Shown here: positions 32,282 to 42,963 of the stretch, piece by piece
Numbering within the stretch: the first letter of the stretch is position 1
Layout of the letters: the number at the start of each line of letters is the position of its first letter
Source: Trebouxia sp. TZW2008
Taxonomy: Eukaryota; Chlorophyta; Trebouxiophyceae; Trebouxiales; Trebouxiaceae
Reading direction: 5' to 3'
Assembly: GCA_002118135.1 (NCBI GenBank)
Contig: BDIU01000383.1
Span: forward strand, 335 to 64,334
Length of the DNA stretch: 64,000 bases
Position numbers and translations under genes: made by a program
Notes under the pieces: model-generated
Told to the model about the DNA's origin: nothing
Database searches by the model: none
The model's input: the letters and a program-made list of their open reading frames with translations, nothing else

Positions 32282-35200
32282 TCAACTTCTGGGCACAGCA
32301 GCTGACAAGACCGCAGCCCAGCTGTCGGCATCTTTTGCGCCTACACCAGAAATGCTCCAACATGTTGCACTAGCTGAGTCAGTGCTCTGATCTCTGAGGC
32401 TTTGAGTCAGAACGGATTCCCATTCACCACGGCCTTGCCATTTGGCCCTTTTGTGTTTGCTTGCAGGTCCTACAATAGTGCTGGTGAGCAGACGAGGGCC
32501 CAGCCTTGCTGTGCCGTCAGCTAACTCCCTTGCTGCACACTTGACACTGATCTGCACATCATCAATGTTGCGATCAGAATTCATCTGTTTGCTAGTGAGC
32601 AGGCCAGGCCTTAGCCTTGCTGTACCGTCAGCTAGCTCCCTTGCTACACTGTAGACACTGATCTGCACAGGTCAAGCAGCATCCTAGCAGTATAGCTTTG
32701 CATAGATGATTATTATTTGCAAAGCAGGTGATGGGCGGAGGCCTCATTGACTGCACATCTATATTCCTGGCATGCGTTGCCCAGCAAGGCAGGCTTCTGG
32801 CTAGGTCACATGGTAATTTTGATGCAAGGTTACTCTCAAGCCATCAGCAAGCTTCAAGGCATCAACAACGCCAGTGACAAAGCAGTGGTTCAATAGATGC
32901 GCATGACACCTCAGATGAAGATCAGTGACTGCAGGTCTCTCTATCATGCATATTTTGGGCAATATTGACAGCTGGCAGCAGCAAGCAAAATGCTTGCTGA
33001 TGCCAGATGCTGTGAGCTCATGACACAGCACAGCACAGCACAGCGCAGCACAGCACAGCACAGCACCTTGCGATCCAGCTCCAGCAGTAGCTCATGCAAC
33101 CCAGCGCCGGTTGCAGCAGATATGTGTACCGCCGCTGGCAATCTGCTTGTTTGGCCATTGACCGGGCTTTGATGCATGTGTGATGCATTCTGCTGTGCAT
33201 GTGCCATGTGATGCAATCCTGGCGTGCCTTCATTATGGGAAACACTGCTTTGCAAAGACGGCGGCTGCTGCTGCTGCTGCTGCCGCTGCTGCTGGTGGTG
33301 GTTATCATCCTCTGGCAAAGCTTGATGACCATTATGTTGGTGTTCAAGCTGATTGCTGTTGTCACAGTCACTGCGCAAGTGCTGTGGCAAGTCTAAGCTC
33401 TGATGTGAATCTGAGCCGCCTTGCAGATGCTGCTGCAGCTGATCTGACTGTAGGTGTTCAGGTGGGTTTTGCTGTTTAGCATTTGTGGGCTGCTGACTCA
33501 CAGGCTCACTCTGGTTTGGCAAAGTCTGCTGTTGTGACGGTGCTGCCGCAACTACATTGTCTGTGCCTGCACCATGTCAGAGTATGACTTGACCTCAAGC
33601 AGCAATGATACAACTTTGTACTGCATCGTCAGCATAGGTGCCAAGTCTGTGGTGCTCAACTCAAACACTACCAGGCTAACATGACTACTGGCATCAAAGC
33701 TTCCAGCTCAAGCAAGCCATGTTGTGCTTGATTTGCAATGAAATGTGCAGAAGCAGTGTGCCAGAGAACAACGACTACAGCATTCCATCTGCTGAGTCTG
33801 TCACCTAAATGCTTTCCAAACAAAATCTGTTGCCAGCATGCATGATTGTACCATCAAGCCAACAAAATGCGCATATGTCTTGCGACAAATTTGAGCCTTT
33901 ATGCACTCTTCTCTGACGCCCGCTGTATGCAATCACATATCCTGCTGCTATCGCCTCACAGTTCTGATGCATATTTTTGGCCAGCAAGCTCTTAGGCCCA
34001 GTAGGTGAGAGCAAACATGCCGTCATATAGAACTTGTTGGACAGTTTGAGGCACACCTGAGGTCAAGTTTGCATCACTGTCTGCCTGGGCTTCAGGGTCA
34101 GAAGCTGACTGAGAGGACAGCAGATCTGTCTTGTTCCACACCTCAATCAAGCCAGTGTGTAGCCTGGCTTCAGAAATGCCCAGATCGCGCAATACCTGCA
34201 TGCGTTCAAGTCACATTTAAGCAAAAATGAGTAGAAACCAGAGGGGCAAGTACATTGTAACTTGAGCAGAATCTGGGGAGCAATAGAAAGTCCAGAGCAA
34301 CCAAAGGCACTAGCAATTGCAGATGAAGCTGCTTCAGCAGCAAGCAGGGTAGAGAGCACATGGGGAGGCAGATACAAGGAACATTCAGTAGAAAGCAGGT
34401 CAGAGGCAGATGCAGGCAACGCTAGGTAAAAAGCAGAGGGAGAGGGGTCAAGCAGATGCAAGCAACAGGTGCAGGTAATGAGAAAACCTGTAGCACTGAG
34501 GCTCGCTGGTGTTGGACATCAGGTGAGCTGGCATCCAATACATGCAACAGCAGGTCAGCCTCGCGCACCTCCTCAAGCGTTGCCTGTACAAAAGTCCACT
34601 TGTTATGCACTTGCTTCAATGAAATGCGTACTAGCAAGGTTGCACAGACCTGCCAAATGGACACAGAAGCATTGCAGTGCCCAGAACATGGTTCATTTTT
34701 AGTATTGCTTGTACTGGCCCCTTTGGTATTGCTTGTACTGGCCCCGTTGCAGACTGCTGCAGTGGCCTCAACGCAGCCACACTTTGCCATTACTGCTGCA
34801 ACATGATGTCTTGAATGCTGTACGCACATGACAACAGCTACACCACGCTGCTGATGAGGTCATGGATGTGCAGCATGTTACTATTGCACTGATTGCGTCT
34901 GTGGGGCAAGAATGGGCATAGTTTCAGCCAAAACCCACACTGTTGCCATAATTCTTGGGCACAGAAAGGTAATGGGACCAGGGTATTGCCTCATGTTCTC
35001 AATCCCTCACCTTGAAAGCATTGACAAGCTGGTGGGGGAGGTCTGAGATGAAGCCAACAGTGTCGCTGAGGATGGCCTCACGGCCTGAAGGCAGGTGCAC
35101 CCGCCTCAGAGCAGGGTCCAGTGTCGCGAACAGCCTGCATTAAATAAATGACTGAAGTCAGACAAGCGTGTAAAGACATAGACAAGCTGGACTGGAGATA

Positions 35201-37714
35201 CCCATCTTCAGCACTAGTGAGTACTTATACCAGGGATGGATTTTCAGCAGTGCTTGGGTCACAAACACTGGCACGTGCTAGTGTTTGAGCTTGTTCATAG
35301 ATGCTTGCAATGGACAAACAAGCAGGCTGGACAACAGATTTTTGTCTCAATGCCTGTGTCTCTGAAGGCGAAGGCTTATCAGAGGCAAGCCGTAGAAGCA
35401 TTGGTGCAGCCTAAGGCATCAAATTCACGCCTGAGATCAACCCCCTCAGCCAGCATGCATGCTTGAGAACAACTAGACAGGATGAAGTGAAGATACCTGT
35501 CTTCAACGCCTGTGTCTCTGCGGGTGAGGGCTTGCAGTAGGGATGACTTGCCAGCATTGGTGTAGCCCACCACAGCCAGCACAGGCTTGCCAGATCGGCG
35601 CCGTCCTGCCCTTTGCACTTCTCTTGTGCGCTGAACCTGTATTGAACATTCTCAGCGCTCTCAGCATGGTCTGAGATAAGACTCAAATGCACAGCCCATT
35701 TGACACTGATGAGTGCATTCCTCTACCTTACAGGTCGGATGTTGAGGCCTGATATGCTGTCCACAAGTCAATTGTGCATGAATAGTTCGGCCAAAAAATC
35801 GACAAGATGCTGCAGGCAAGACGCGTGCAACAGCTTTCACCTCAGCCAGCTTCTTCTGGAGAGCCTTGCGGCGGGTGATGAGTCGCTGGCGCTGTAATTG
35901 CAGCTCAGACTGACCTCCACCTCCCGCCCCACCCAAACCTCCTGAACTGCTGCCACTGCGCCCCCTCTCCCTGCAGCAGTCTAATACTTGAGCAATCTGA
36001 GACATGAAACAAGATCTTGACCAAGAGAAACAAGGTGAAGAAGAAGAAGCAGGTGTCAGAGGAAATCATGAAGGCACGAGCAGCATGGGCTCAGAGCGGC
36101 CCCCTCCTCCTGCCCCACCCAATTCTCCTGAACTGCTGCCACTGCGCCCCCTCTCCCTGCACATGTCAAATTGATGTGCAATCTGAAGTATGACACAAGA
36201 GCTCAAACAGGAAGCAATCAGCAGTGAGCAAGAAAGAGGCAATCAAGACCGGCAAGCAACACAGACATTTACAGATGGAACGTGACATGGCTTCAGTATC
36301 AATGTTATCATTGTCATAACCATTGCTACTGGTCGGACTGCTAATATCATGTCTATGATCATCGTCCTTGTCAGCCTCACACACCTTGCGCTGACAACTT
36401 CTGTGGCGCCGCCTTCACCAAAGCCGAGTCTTTGGCCAGTAGCAGCGTCCAGGACACGTACCAGGCGGGAGGACCTGTATTCCAAGGCTGCCAATTCCAC
36501 CTGAAATGACAGCACTTGCAGCAAAAAAAACTCATGGAGTTGCTGAGTCTCTGATGCAGACTCATCAAGGCAGTTCAGACTCTGCCTTGATGAGTCTGCA
36601 TCAGAGAGCAGGGGATGAGCGGTATGTGTTTCAACCAATGTCCAGGCTAACCCCCTCGAACATGCGAGCCAGAGGCCCTGATATTCTATGCCATTGGTAT
36701 ATACAGCTGTGCGGGTGCAACCCAAGGCCACAACTGCATTTGGGGAAGCAACGCAAGCTGATTTGCAAGTGCTGCAAATAGGGTGAATGTACAGAATGTA
36801 CATCAACATGTAAATTGTAGGCGGAGCTAAGCTCCAACTCTTTCAAGGCCAAATGACAGTGACTGGGTGACTAAAAGACTACAGAAGACTTGCACCAGAT
36901 GACTGATGTGCAGCTGAAATGTCAGCATGGTTGACTGTGCATGATATTGGCCAGACCTGTGGCATGCACCACAGGCCCGTCACTTGCTTGAATGTTCTTA
37001 TCATGCATGGCATCAGGGCGTGCAAACATTAGAAAGAAGCGCAGTCAGAGGCAATCAGCTGTCCCCTGCACACTCACCTGCAAGCGAGCTTCACGTGTAC
37101 GCGCCCGCTGAGCAAATATGTCAATGATCAGCCCAACTCGATCCAACACTGGCAACCCCACAGCAACCTCCAGATTGCGCTGCTGCACGGGGCTGAGTGC
37201 AGCGTTAACAAACAGCTTGGACGGCTCATGGGCAGTGCAGGACTCTTGAATGTTGTTGATCACACCCGAACCAAAGTATGTGGAAGGAGTCACGTGGTGA
37301 TGCTTGGAAGGACCTGCTTCAATGTGAGGGCAGGGTGCACCTGAACATGCATTGCAACATGTCACCTGAATTGCCAAGGCAGCTTGAGGAGGCTGTGTAT
37401 GCACAACACTCAAATGCAAGTTTTGCATGAAGCTGCGTTAGTCTGTGGCACATGCACAATCTTGGAAATCATGTCTTGGCAAACTCACAAGGAGACAAGC
37501 AAATGCTGCATAGGATATGCATGAGGCACAGCTGACCTGCATATGACTCTGCCAGGCGCAAGGCCTCGTGCAGCACTCCGGGTGCCTTCTGCTTCGGGTG
37601 AACCACCAGCAGCTTAGGCTGTTGTGCAGAAACAGACACGAGCGCACGGTGTTGCTGTGCTGGCGCAGGTGCAAGCGGCAGGCTGAAAAGCTGCAAGCCA
37701 AGTTGCCGAAACAA
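32282..37714 (-). CDS. HFLX: HflX-type GTPase with Q/H-rich insertion
   Basis: HflX GTPases act on ribosomes; plant versions are organellar. Exons: 37714-37537, 37340-37078, 36500-36385, 35970-35841, 35636-35497, 35134-35011, 34583-34488, 34195-34057, 33566-33067, then a provisional last exon 32662-32282. Through 33067 phases join. Visible blocks: [12 protein letters not shown], VDAxP-like [48 protein letters not shown]-loop [22 protein letters not shown]3 [20 protein letters not shown]4 NKTD and G5 ISAATGAG. Between G4 and G5 lies an insertion of about 160-170 residues rich in Q, H and S, partly from a CAG-type repeat. The canonical GPGETQLE motif is replaced by GEGGATEVV. The C-terminus after LELDRK is uncertain. 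Confidence 0.87.
32430..32662 (-). repeat. Tandem duplication in the provisional last HflX exon
   Basis: Two units of about 110 bp each begin with a tgcag acceptor-like site and code [19 protein letters not shown]. They are similar enough to read through in one frame. Either may be the used acceptor. Confidence 0.8.
33024..33066. repeat. CACAG pentanucleotide microsatellite at an HflX donor
   Basis: About eight units of acacagcac-type sequence adjoin the minus-strand donor that follows the exon ending at 33067, so the intron begins with repeated gtgct. Slippage here could change the donor. Confidence 0.85.
33262..33296 (-). repeat. CAG-type trinucleotide run coding poly-Gln
   Basis: On the coding strand it encodes [10 protein letters not shown] inside the HflX insertion and is broken by one CGG codon. 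Confidence 0.9.
35230..35430 (-). repeat. Downstream copy of HflX P-loop exon 3' part
   Basis: The stretch GCTNAST followed by remnants of RRDTG and the exon end repeats the exon at 35636-35497, with the nucleotide-binding GKSS lost. It lies downstream on the coding strand. Confidence 0.7.
36090..36175 (-). repeat. Upstream copy of HflX exon 4 5' part
   Basis: It repeats the acceptor and the codons for [17 protein letters not shown] of the true exon at 35970 (the copy has E in place of the second G), then diverges before the Gln/Arg helix. Spacing to the original is about 190 bp. Confidence 0.85.
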
Positions 37715-38237
37715 AGTGGTCCTGCAGTGCGAATTGAGCAGTCCATCACGCCATATACAACAGCGATGCGTATTTGTGTAGAGCTAGCAAGCTCACGGGT
37801 CTTGGCTAAGCAATGTCTGAGCGCAGCCTGCTCTCCGAAAGCCGACCAGCATGCCCGGTCAAACCCTTTGTGGTTGATCGTGAAGCTTTTCCGCTTGCGT
37901 ACAGCCAGTGGAACACCTGGATAACGCGCTCTCAATCCCTTGTAATCGGCCTTGTGCGGAATGCCTCTTGTGGAAGGTGTCGTGGGACCGCTTTTCGCGT
38001 CAAAAGTGCAACGTCGACGAAAGCTGCCGGGCTAAAGAGTTGTCGAGGAGGTTGCAATACTCGGTTGCCCACTGTGATGCCCAGTTTGACTTTCAGCAAA
38101 AGAAGTGAATGAAGGCATGCATTCAGTGGGGAACTCGTCAGGCGCAAAGTAGCTGTTTGTTGCGATCACCTCGGCTGATTCATAATTCACCTTCGATCGC
38201 TGTTTGCTCAGCTAGCAGGATCTCTGCGTCAGGCGTG
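37715..38237. promoter_or_regulatory. Divergent intergenic region, HflX / lipase-like gene
   Basis: Divergent start codons are about 520 bp apart. The first part on the minus strand (up to 37935) is open in another frame and could be 5' UTR; the first part on the plus strand could encode a longer lipase N-terminus from 38109. Confidence 0.4.
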
Positions 38238-40446
38238 ATGCAAATTGCAGACTCGCATCGCCTCAATGCACGGCAGCAAAAGCTCCACATTAGGTCTTTT
38301 AAGCCACAGGGGACGCCAAAGGCTTTGCTCATATGGCATCACGGTATGCAACGCCAGGCATGGGTCAAGATCACTGTAACCTTGCACCATGCTGAGTCTG
38401 GGCTGCTTTGCAGGATACGGAGAGCACATTCTGAGGTACAACAACTGTGAGACCCTTGCCAATGCTTTCATGAGCGTCTGTTGTGATGCGTCTGCTGCTC
38501 CAGCATACTGGAGTATGCAGTTGTAGACACTGTGCCTGCTGTGCCTGCAGTTCTTTCCAAGCTAGCTGAAACTGGTATTGCTGTTGAGGCCCAAGAGGCA
38601 CATGGTCACGGCACATCAGAGCCAACAGCTCCTGACGACAGAGCACTAGTTTGGGACTTCAATCACCTGGTGTGTTGCCACGCAACCAAAATGCTTGACT
38701 GTCACAGCAGTTTGCCACACAGGCACAAAACCTTGCGCAGCAGACGCTTTGGCATTGCTTCTTGATCATTTTCAAATAGTTTGTTGTAGACACAAGATGC
38801 AGCAGGGTTTGCTGATGAGGTGAAGCAAAGGCATCCCAACATTCCAGCCTTCCTTGGTGGTCAGTCTTTGGGAGGCTTGATTTCCGCTCATGTGGCTTTG
38901 CAAAACCAGCCAAGCTGGTCTGGCCTGATACTGTGTTCAGCTGCCATGAACATTGAGTGGACTTTGACACTCAGGTGCGCTTTACATGTGTGCATTTACA
39001 CATGCCTGAACTCTCTTCACATGGCATGGCAGAAGTCTGCAAGATGACGCTTTGCAGCGGCTGTCAAATATTGCTTGCTACCTTTTGTGTGATGCCATCA
39101 AGACAGTGTCTGCACGTACAAGTGTTTCTGCCTTTTCCTGCTAGCAAAAGCATGCCTGAGAAACATGACACTGCACGGGCAATCACAAACTCTACCCATG
39201 AAAGCTGAAAGTCGATCTCAAATGGTTTGACTGACTGTGTCCTTTTGCTGATGGATGCAGGCTGCAAGCGCCTATTGGGGGACTGCTTGCCACATTAGTT
39301 CCTAGAAAGCGACTTGTGCCTGCTGTCAAGCCAGAGGACATGAGTCCGGACCCTAAAGTGGTATGCTTCAGCTGACATGTCAGTGTTCAAGCTGATGCAA
39401 TTGTTGTTACGCCTTGTGATGCTCACTTTACATCCTATGCTGTTTGGCATCAAGAATCGTGTGTGAGTAGAAGCAGCGCAGTTTGAATGCTCACTTGCAA
39501 GCATCAAGTCATCAAGTGACAGTGTTTCTGACTGTTGCGCTGACTCAAGTCATGCTGCCAGGTGGAAGACTATGTCAATGACAAATTGAACTTTGTGGGA
39601 CCAGTGCGGGCAAGGACAGCTAATGAGATCTTGAAGGGCTTCCGTTCACTGGACAGGTCCCAGTCACAGCTTGCATTGCCAATCCTGGCTGTGCATGGCA
39701 CCAGTGATCGATGCACAAGCCTGCCGGTATGGGCACTCTATGGTTCATCCGCACAATCGTCATTGAGATGCTTGCTAATGAGGTGTCATGCCCTTGCTAG
39801 CTGCGTACAGAAGCAGTGAATTGCCTTCAAATGATGGTGTCCAAAGCAAAGTTGTGTCACTGCAAAGCAATCTATGCTTGCTAGCTGCATACAGAAGCAG
39901 TGTATTGCCTTCAAATGATGGTGTCCCCAGCAAATTTGGTTCACTGCAAAGCCCTCTTTGCTGGCAAGCTGACAATGCATGCTTATCAATCTGTTACTGC
40001 ATGTTCTGCATACCAGGCAGCGCACATGTGTGAGCTTGGTCTGATGCAGACAACACGGCTTTGCAAGTTTGAGTCTCAGCAGACCCACCTCATGCTACAG
40101 TGGGCTCTGTGTTTCCGAGATGACTTGAACTCATCCAGCATTGGCCAAGATTTGAATGTGCGACAAGATGATGCAATGAAATAACCATGCATTTAGGCAT
40201 GCATGCATGTACACGCATTCATGAATTCCTGCTGTCTGACCAAAATTGAAATCATGCACTGAATTGATGACTCATCTGCAGGCTGTCAAAAGGCTTTTGC
40301 AAGTTTGTCAAAGCAAAGATCAGACCCTCAAAGAAATCCCTGGGGGTTATCATGAGTTGCTGATGGGTCCTGAAAAGGAAGAGGTCATCCCGCTTGTGAG
40401 GGAGTGGATTTTGACCCACTCCAGCACCAATGCAGCCAAGATGTAG
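38238..40446 (+). CDS. Monoacylglycerol-lipase-like alpha/beta hydrolase
   Basis: A serine hydrolase of the MAGL / lysophospholipase family, likely acting on monoacylglycerols or lysolipids. Exons: 38238-38343, 38414-38446, 38521-38669, 38790-38974, 39261-39360, 39562-39726, 40282-40446; all phases join, giving 300 aa. Visible are the oxyanion motif HGYGEHILRYNN, the nucleophile Ser122 in LGGQSLGGLI, Asp240 in HGTSD, and His270 in GGYHELL. The AHGHGTSEP segment fits the family's DHxGHGxS region, with the Asp missing. An in-frame ATG at 38109 would add 43 residues, possibly a targeting peptide. The substrate cannot be read from sequence. Confidence 0.92.
39785..39965 (+). repeat. About 90-bp tandem duplication in lipase intron 6
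   Basis: Two adjacent units share ttgctagctgc.tacagaagcag and ttgccttcaaatgatggtgtcc. No exon sequence is recognisable in the unit. Confidence 0.85.
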
Positions 40447-41528
40447 CCCAATACATAGTCAGGACTTGTAGCTTTGAAAACACACCAGGCAGCAGCATGA
40501 GATTGCATGCCTGTGGCAATCCTGGTCATAATCATGTGACACCTGCATGACATTCAACGAAGGCTGCTACCTGCATGTATACTCTTTGCTTCAGGTGTTG
40601 TATTGTGTGGCTTGTCACGTAACATAGTGCTGGTGATTCACAAGAGTGCCCTGCACAACACTAGTTTCATTGACTTGCAAGACGGTTGAAAGGCACGTTT
40701 CATCAGGCTTTTGCAGACGCCTGAGGCTTTCACCAGACGCAAGTCTGACAGGGCTGGACATGCTATCTTCTGCAGCAGCATCGATGAGCACGATAGAAAG
40801 GAAATTTGCGCATTAAATAGTTGTGAATACCAGCCACAGAACAGAACGAAAGTCGCTTGGTGCAATGTTGATGGTTGTACTCTGCATTTCATCCTGGTGT
40901 ATGGGAGAAACGACCGTGCATATCCATGATTTGCATTGCAAGACGCAGATAGTAACAAAGGTGGGGGCAAAAAAGCCATGTCAAAGTTGATGCTGTGCCA
41001 TTGATGCTTCAAGTAGGACAGCTTAAAACAAAGTCTTGCTGCTGGCAGAGACTTGACTGCAGGCCACGGGTTGCTCATGACATCCTGAGCCATTGTTGTA
41101 CAGTGATTGAAGAATGGCTGTGGAAGCGCTACTGCCTTGCACGTACAGGTGACATACTATAGACAAGGAGTGCAAACACACTCGTGTTTGAGGAGGTTGC
41201 AACTAGCCGACACCATGACATGATGTGCAGGACCCATGGACACTCACAACTACATACATACTGGGGCTGACAAGCCATGCAAATGTCTTGTTCACCCAGC
41301 CAGCTCATGGCTTTGCAGGCTTGCAAAATCCAGGCAGGCTGAAAGGGCAAGACATACATTTCATATGTCAAAAACCCTCAACCTTCCAAGAAGTACACTG
41401 ACTGCATCATCGAACTAAACACGAAATTTGCGCTATTTCAGCCCCAGGCAAAGCATTGTGGAGATGTAAGGTTTCTCTTGACGCTGGCAGGACCATCGTT
41501 TCAGGGCTGCTCGCTGCCGCCACACAAC
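40447..41528. other. Convergent intergenic region, lipase / F-box
   Basis: About 1.1 kb between facing stop codons. A 151-codon minus frame at 40638-41093 has no recognisable motif. I treat the region as 3' UTRs and spacer. Confidence 0.5.
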
Positions 41529-42092
41529 CTAAAAGCGCGGAGCATACAGGCCTATACGCCTGCGCTTCTTGCTTTTCACTCCTGACAGAAGCAGGCTAGT
41601 CTCGTTCTGCTCCTGCTGAATTCGGACATATACTGCTTGCTCGTGTGTGTATCCACAATCTGGTGCGCAGTGCCGACAAAGACGTTTGCCAGCAGACTCA
41701 TACCATGGGAATCTGTCCCATCCAGGTGAAAAGCGCTGGCACTCCCCACAAATTTGCTTGTGGTGAATTGCAACAAGGCTGCGAAAGTCCAGATTGAAAC
41801 TAGGGGAATATTTCGCGCCCGGACAGTACGTGACGTAGATGTGTTGCCAGAAAGGATCGGTCATAAGATTCCGTAGCTGTCGACAAGATGCAGAGAGCCT
41901 GAGCAACGCCGTTACGCTATCCACTGCTTGTATGATCCGGACCAGGATTTCCTCAGGCATACTGCTCAGGTAATCAAGCTTATCATCCTTGGCGCTCCCG
42001 TCTGCGGCAGAAAGCTTGACCTTGCCCTTGACCTTGCCCTTACCCTTGCCCTTCCGTGGCTTGGCTGATGCAGCTCGTCTGCTGTCCATCAA
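41529..42092 (-). CDS. F-box protein with C-terminal Cys cluster
   Basis: This intronless frame codes 187 aa. The N-terminus is Lys/Gly-rich (KPRKGKGKGKVKGKVK), possibly nuclear. An F-box follows at about 39-86 (LSSMPEEILVRIIQAV, LLRLSASCRQLRNL, FWQHIY), expected to bind SKP1 in an SCF ubiquitin ligase. Downstream, CGEC and CRHCAPDCG with a His form a possible zinc-binding cluster at about 117-150 that could bind the substrate. The C-terminus ends with a basic SKKRRR patch. An alternative Met is one codon in. The substrate is unknown. Confidence 0.8.
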   Translation of the reverse strand: MMDSRRAASAKPRKGKGKGKVKGKVKLSAADGSAKDDKLDYLSSMPEEILVRIIQAVDSVTALLRLSASCRQLRNLMTDPFWQHIYVTYCPGAKYSPSFNLDFRSLVAIHHKQICGECQRFSPGWDRFPWYESAGKRLCRHCAPDCGYTHEQAVYVRIQQEQNETSLLLSGVKSKKRRRIGLYAPRF

Positions 42093-42963
42093 GTCGAAGA
42101 CTGCACAAGCAGCCGCTGTGGATCAAGGGCTACGGCATGGCATGTCGTCAGCTACTACATTTGTACACGCATTTCTGCAAAAAAATGACCTTGTTTTGAC
42201 ACATCCTGACTGCAAACATACTTCATGATCATCCGTTGCGCTATTGACTGGCCCGCTGGGCCCGAGCTTGCAGAACTGAGCTGGCAATTTGAAATGAGCC
42301 TAGGTGGTGGAGGGCTCCGAGACCAGACATCATCAGACCGCTTACTTTTGCATCATGCCAAGGTCTGGTCCAAGATGACAGTATTGCACACGTTGAGGAT
42401 CAGCTCGGTCATCAGAGGTGTAAATATTCAAGAGGACCTTGTTCTCTGCGATGCTGCTATGATGCAGCAAATGCACTTGTTGATGTCAATACAGGCCAAT
42501 TACAAGGTCACAGCAGAAATGTTTGGAATGCATCGATCACAGTGCATGTAGCTGAAATGAAGGCACGCTCCAGGGCAAGACGCCTTTCCAAAGCTCAAGC
42601 CAGCTTCACCACAGCGCTGGCTGCTGGATATGCAAGCAGCAATGCGTACGCCTTCAGAACATCAAAGTCTTAAGGCTGACGTGTTGCTCATGATCAGCCG
42701 TAATCCGTCTGGTCTTTAACACTGACCACTATAAACAAAGACAAACCAAACAGGGTTGTCAAGCGCTGCCAATATGCAGCAATCTACCTGCCAAAAGCAC
42801 ACCGTAATGCAGCGCGTTCTAAGGCCTTTGTGCTCCGAAGCCATTTGACATTGTTAGGTCTGAACTGTCTAGAAAGCTCGGGACAACTCGCTCACCCACG
42901 TTCTCAACCGCAGGACTGCAGCGTCAGTGTCAAAGTTGTTGCCACAGAATCGCATTGTTCGCC
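42093..42963. promoter_or_regulatory. Divergent intergenic region, F-box / DeSI
   Basis: About 870 bp separate divergent starts. A plus-strand frame of 108 codons (42225-42551) has no recognisable motif and no obvious exon structure. Promoter elements are not distinguishable by eye. Confidence 0.4.

Noticed and set aside
33180..33479. Ala/Leu-rich plus-strand ORFs
   Set aside because: Antisense of the HflX Gln/His-rich exon; the CTG run creates long open frames by chance.
36243..36809. 188-codon minus-strand ORF
   Set aside because: Only its middle part is real (HflX exon 3); the rest is intron read-through.
42225..42551. 108-codon plus-strand ORF between F-box and DeSI
   Set aside because: No motif, no splice support and ordinary composition for a divergent promoter region.
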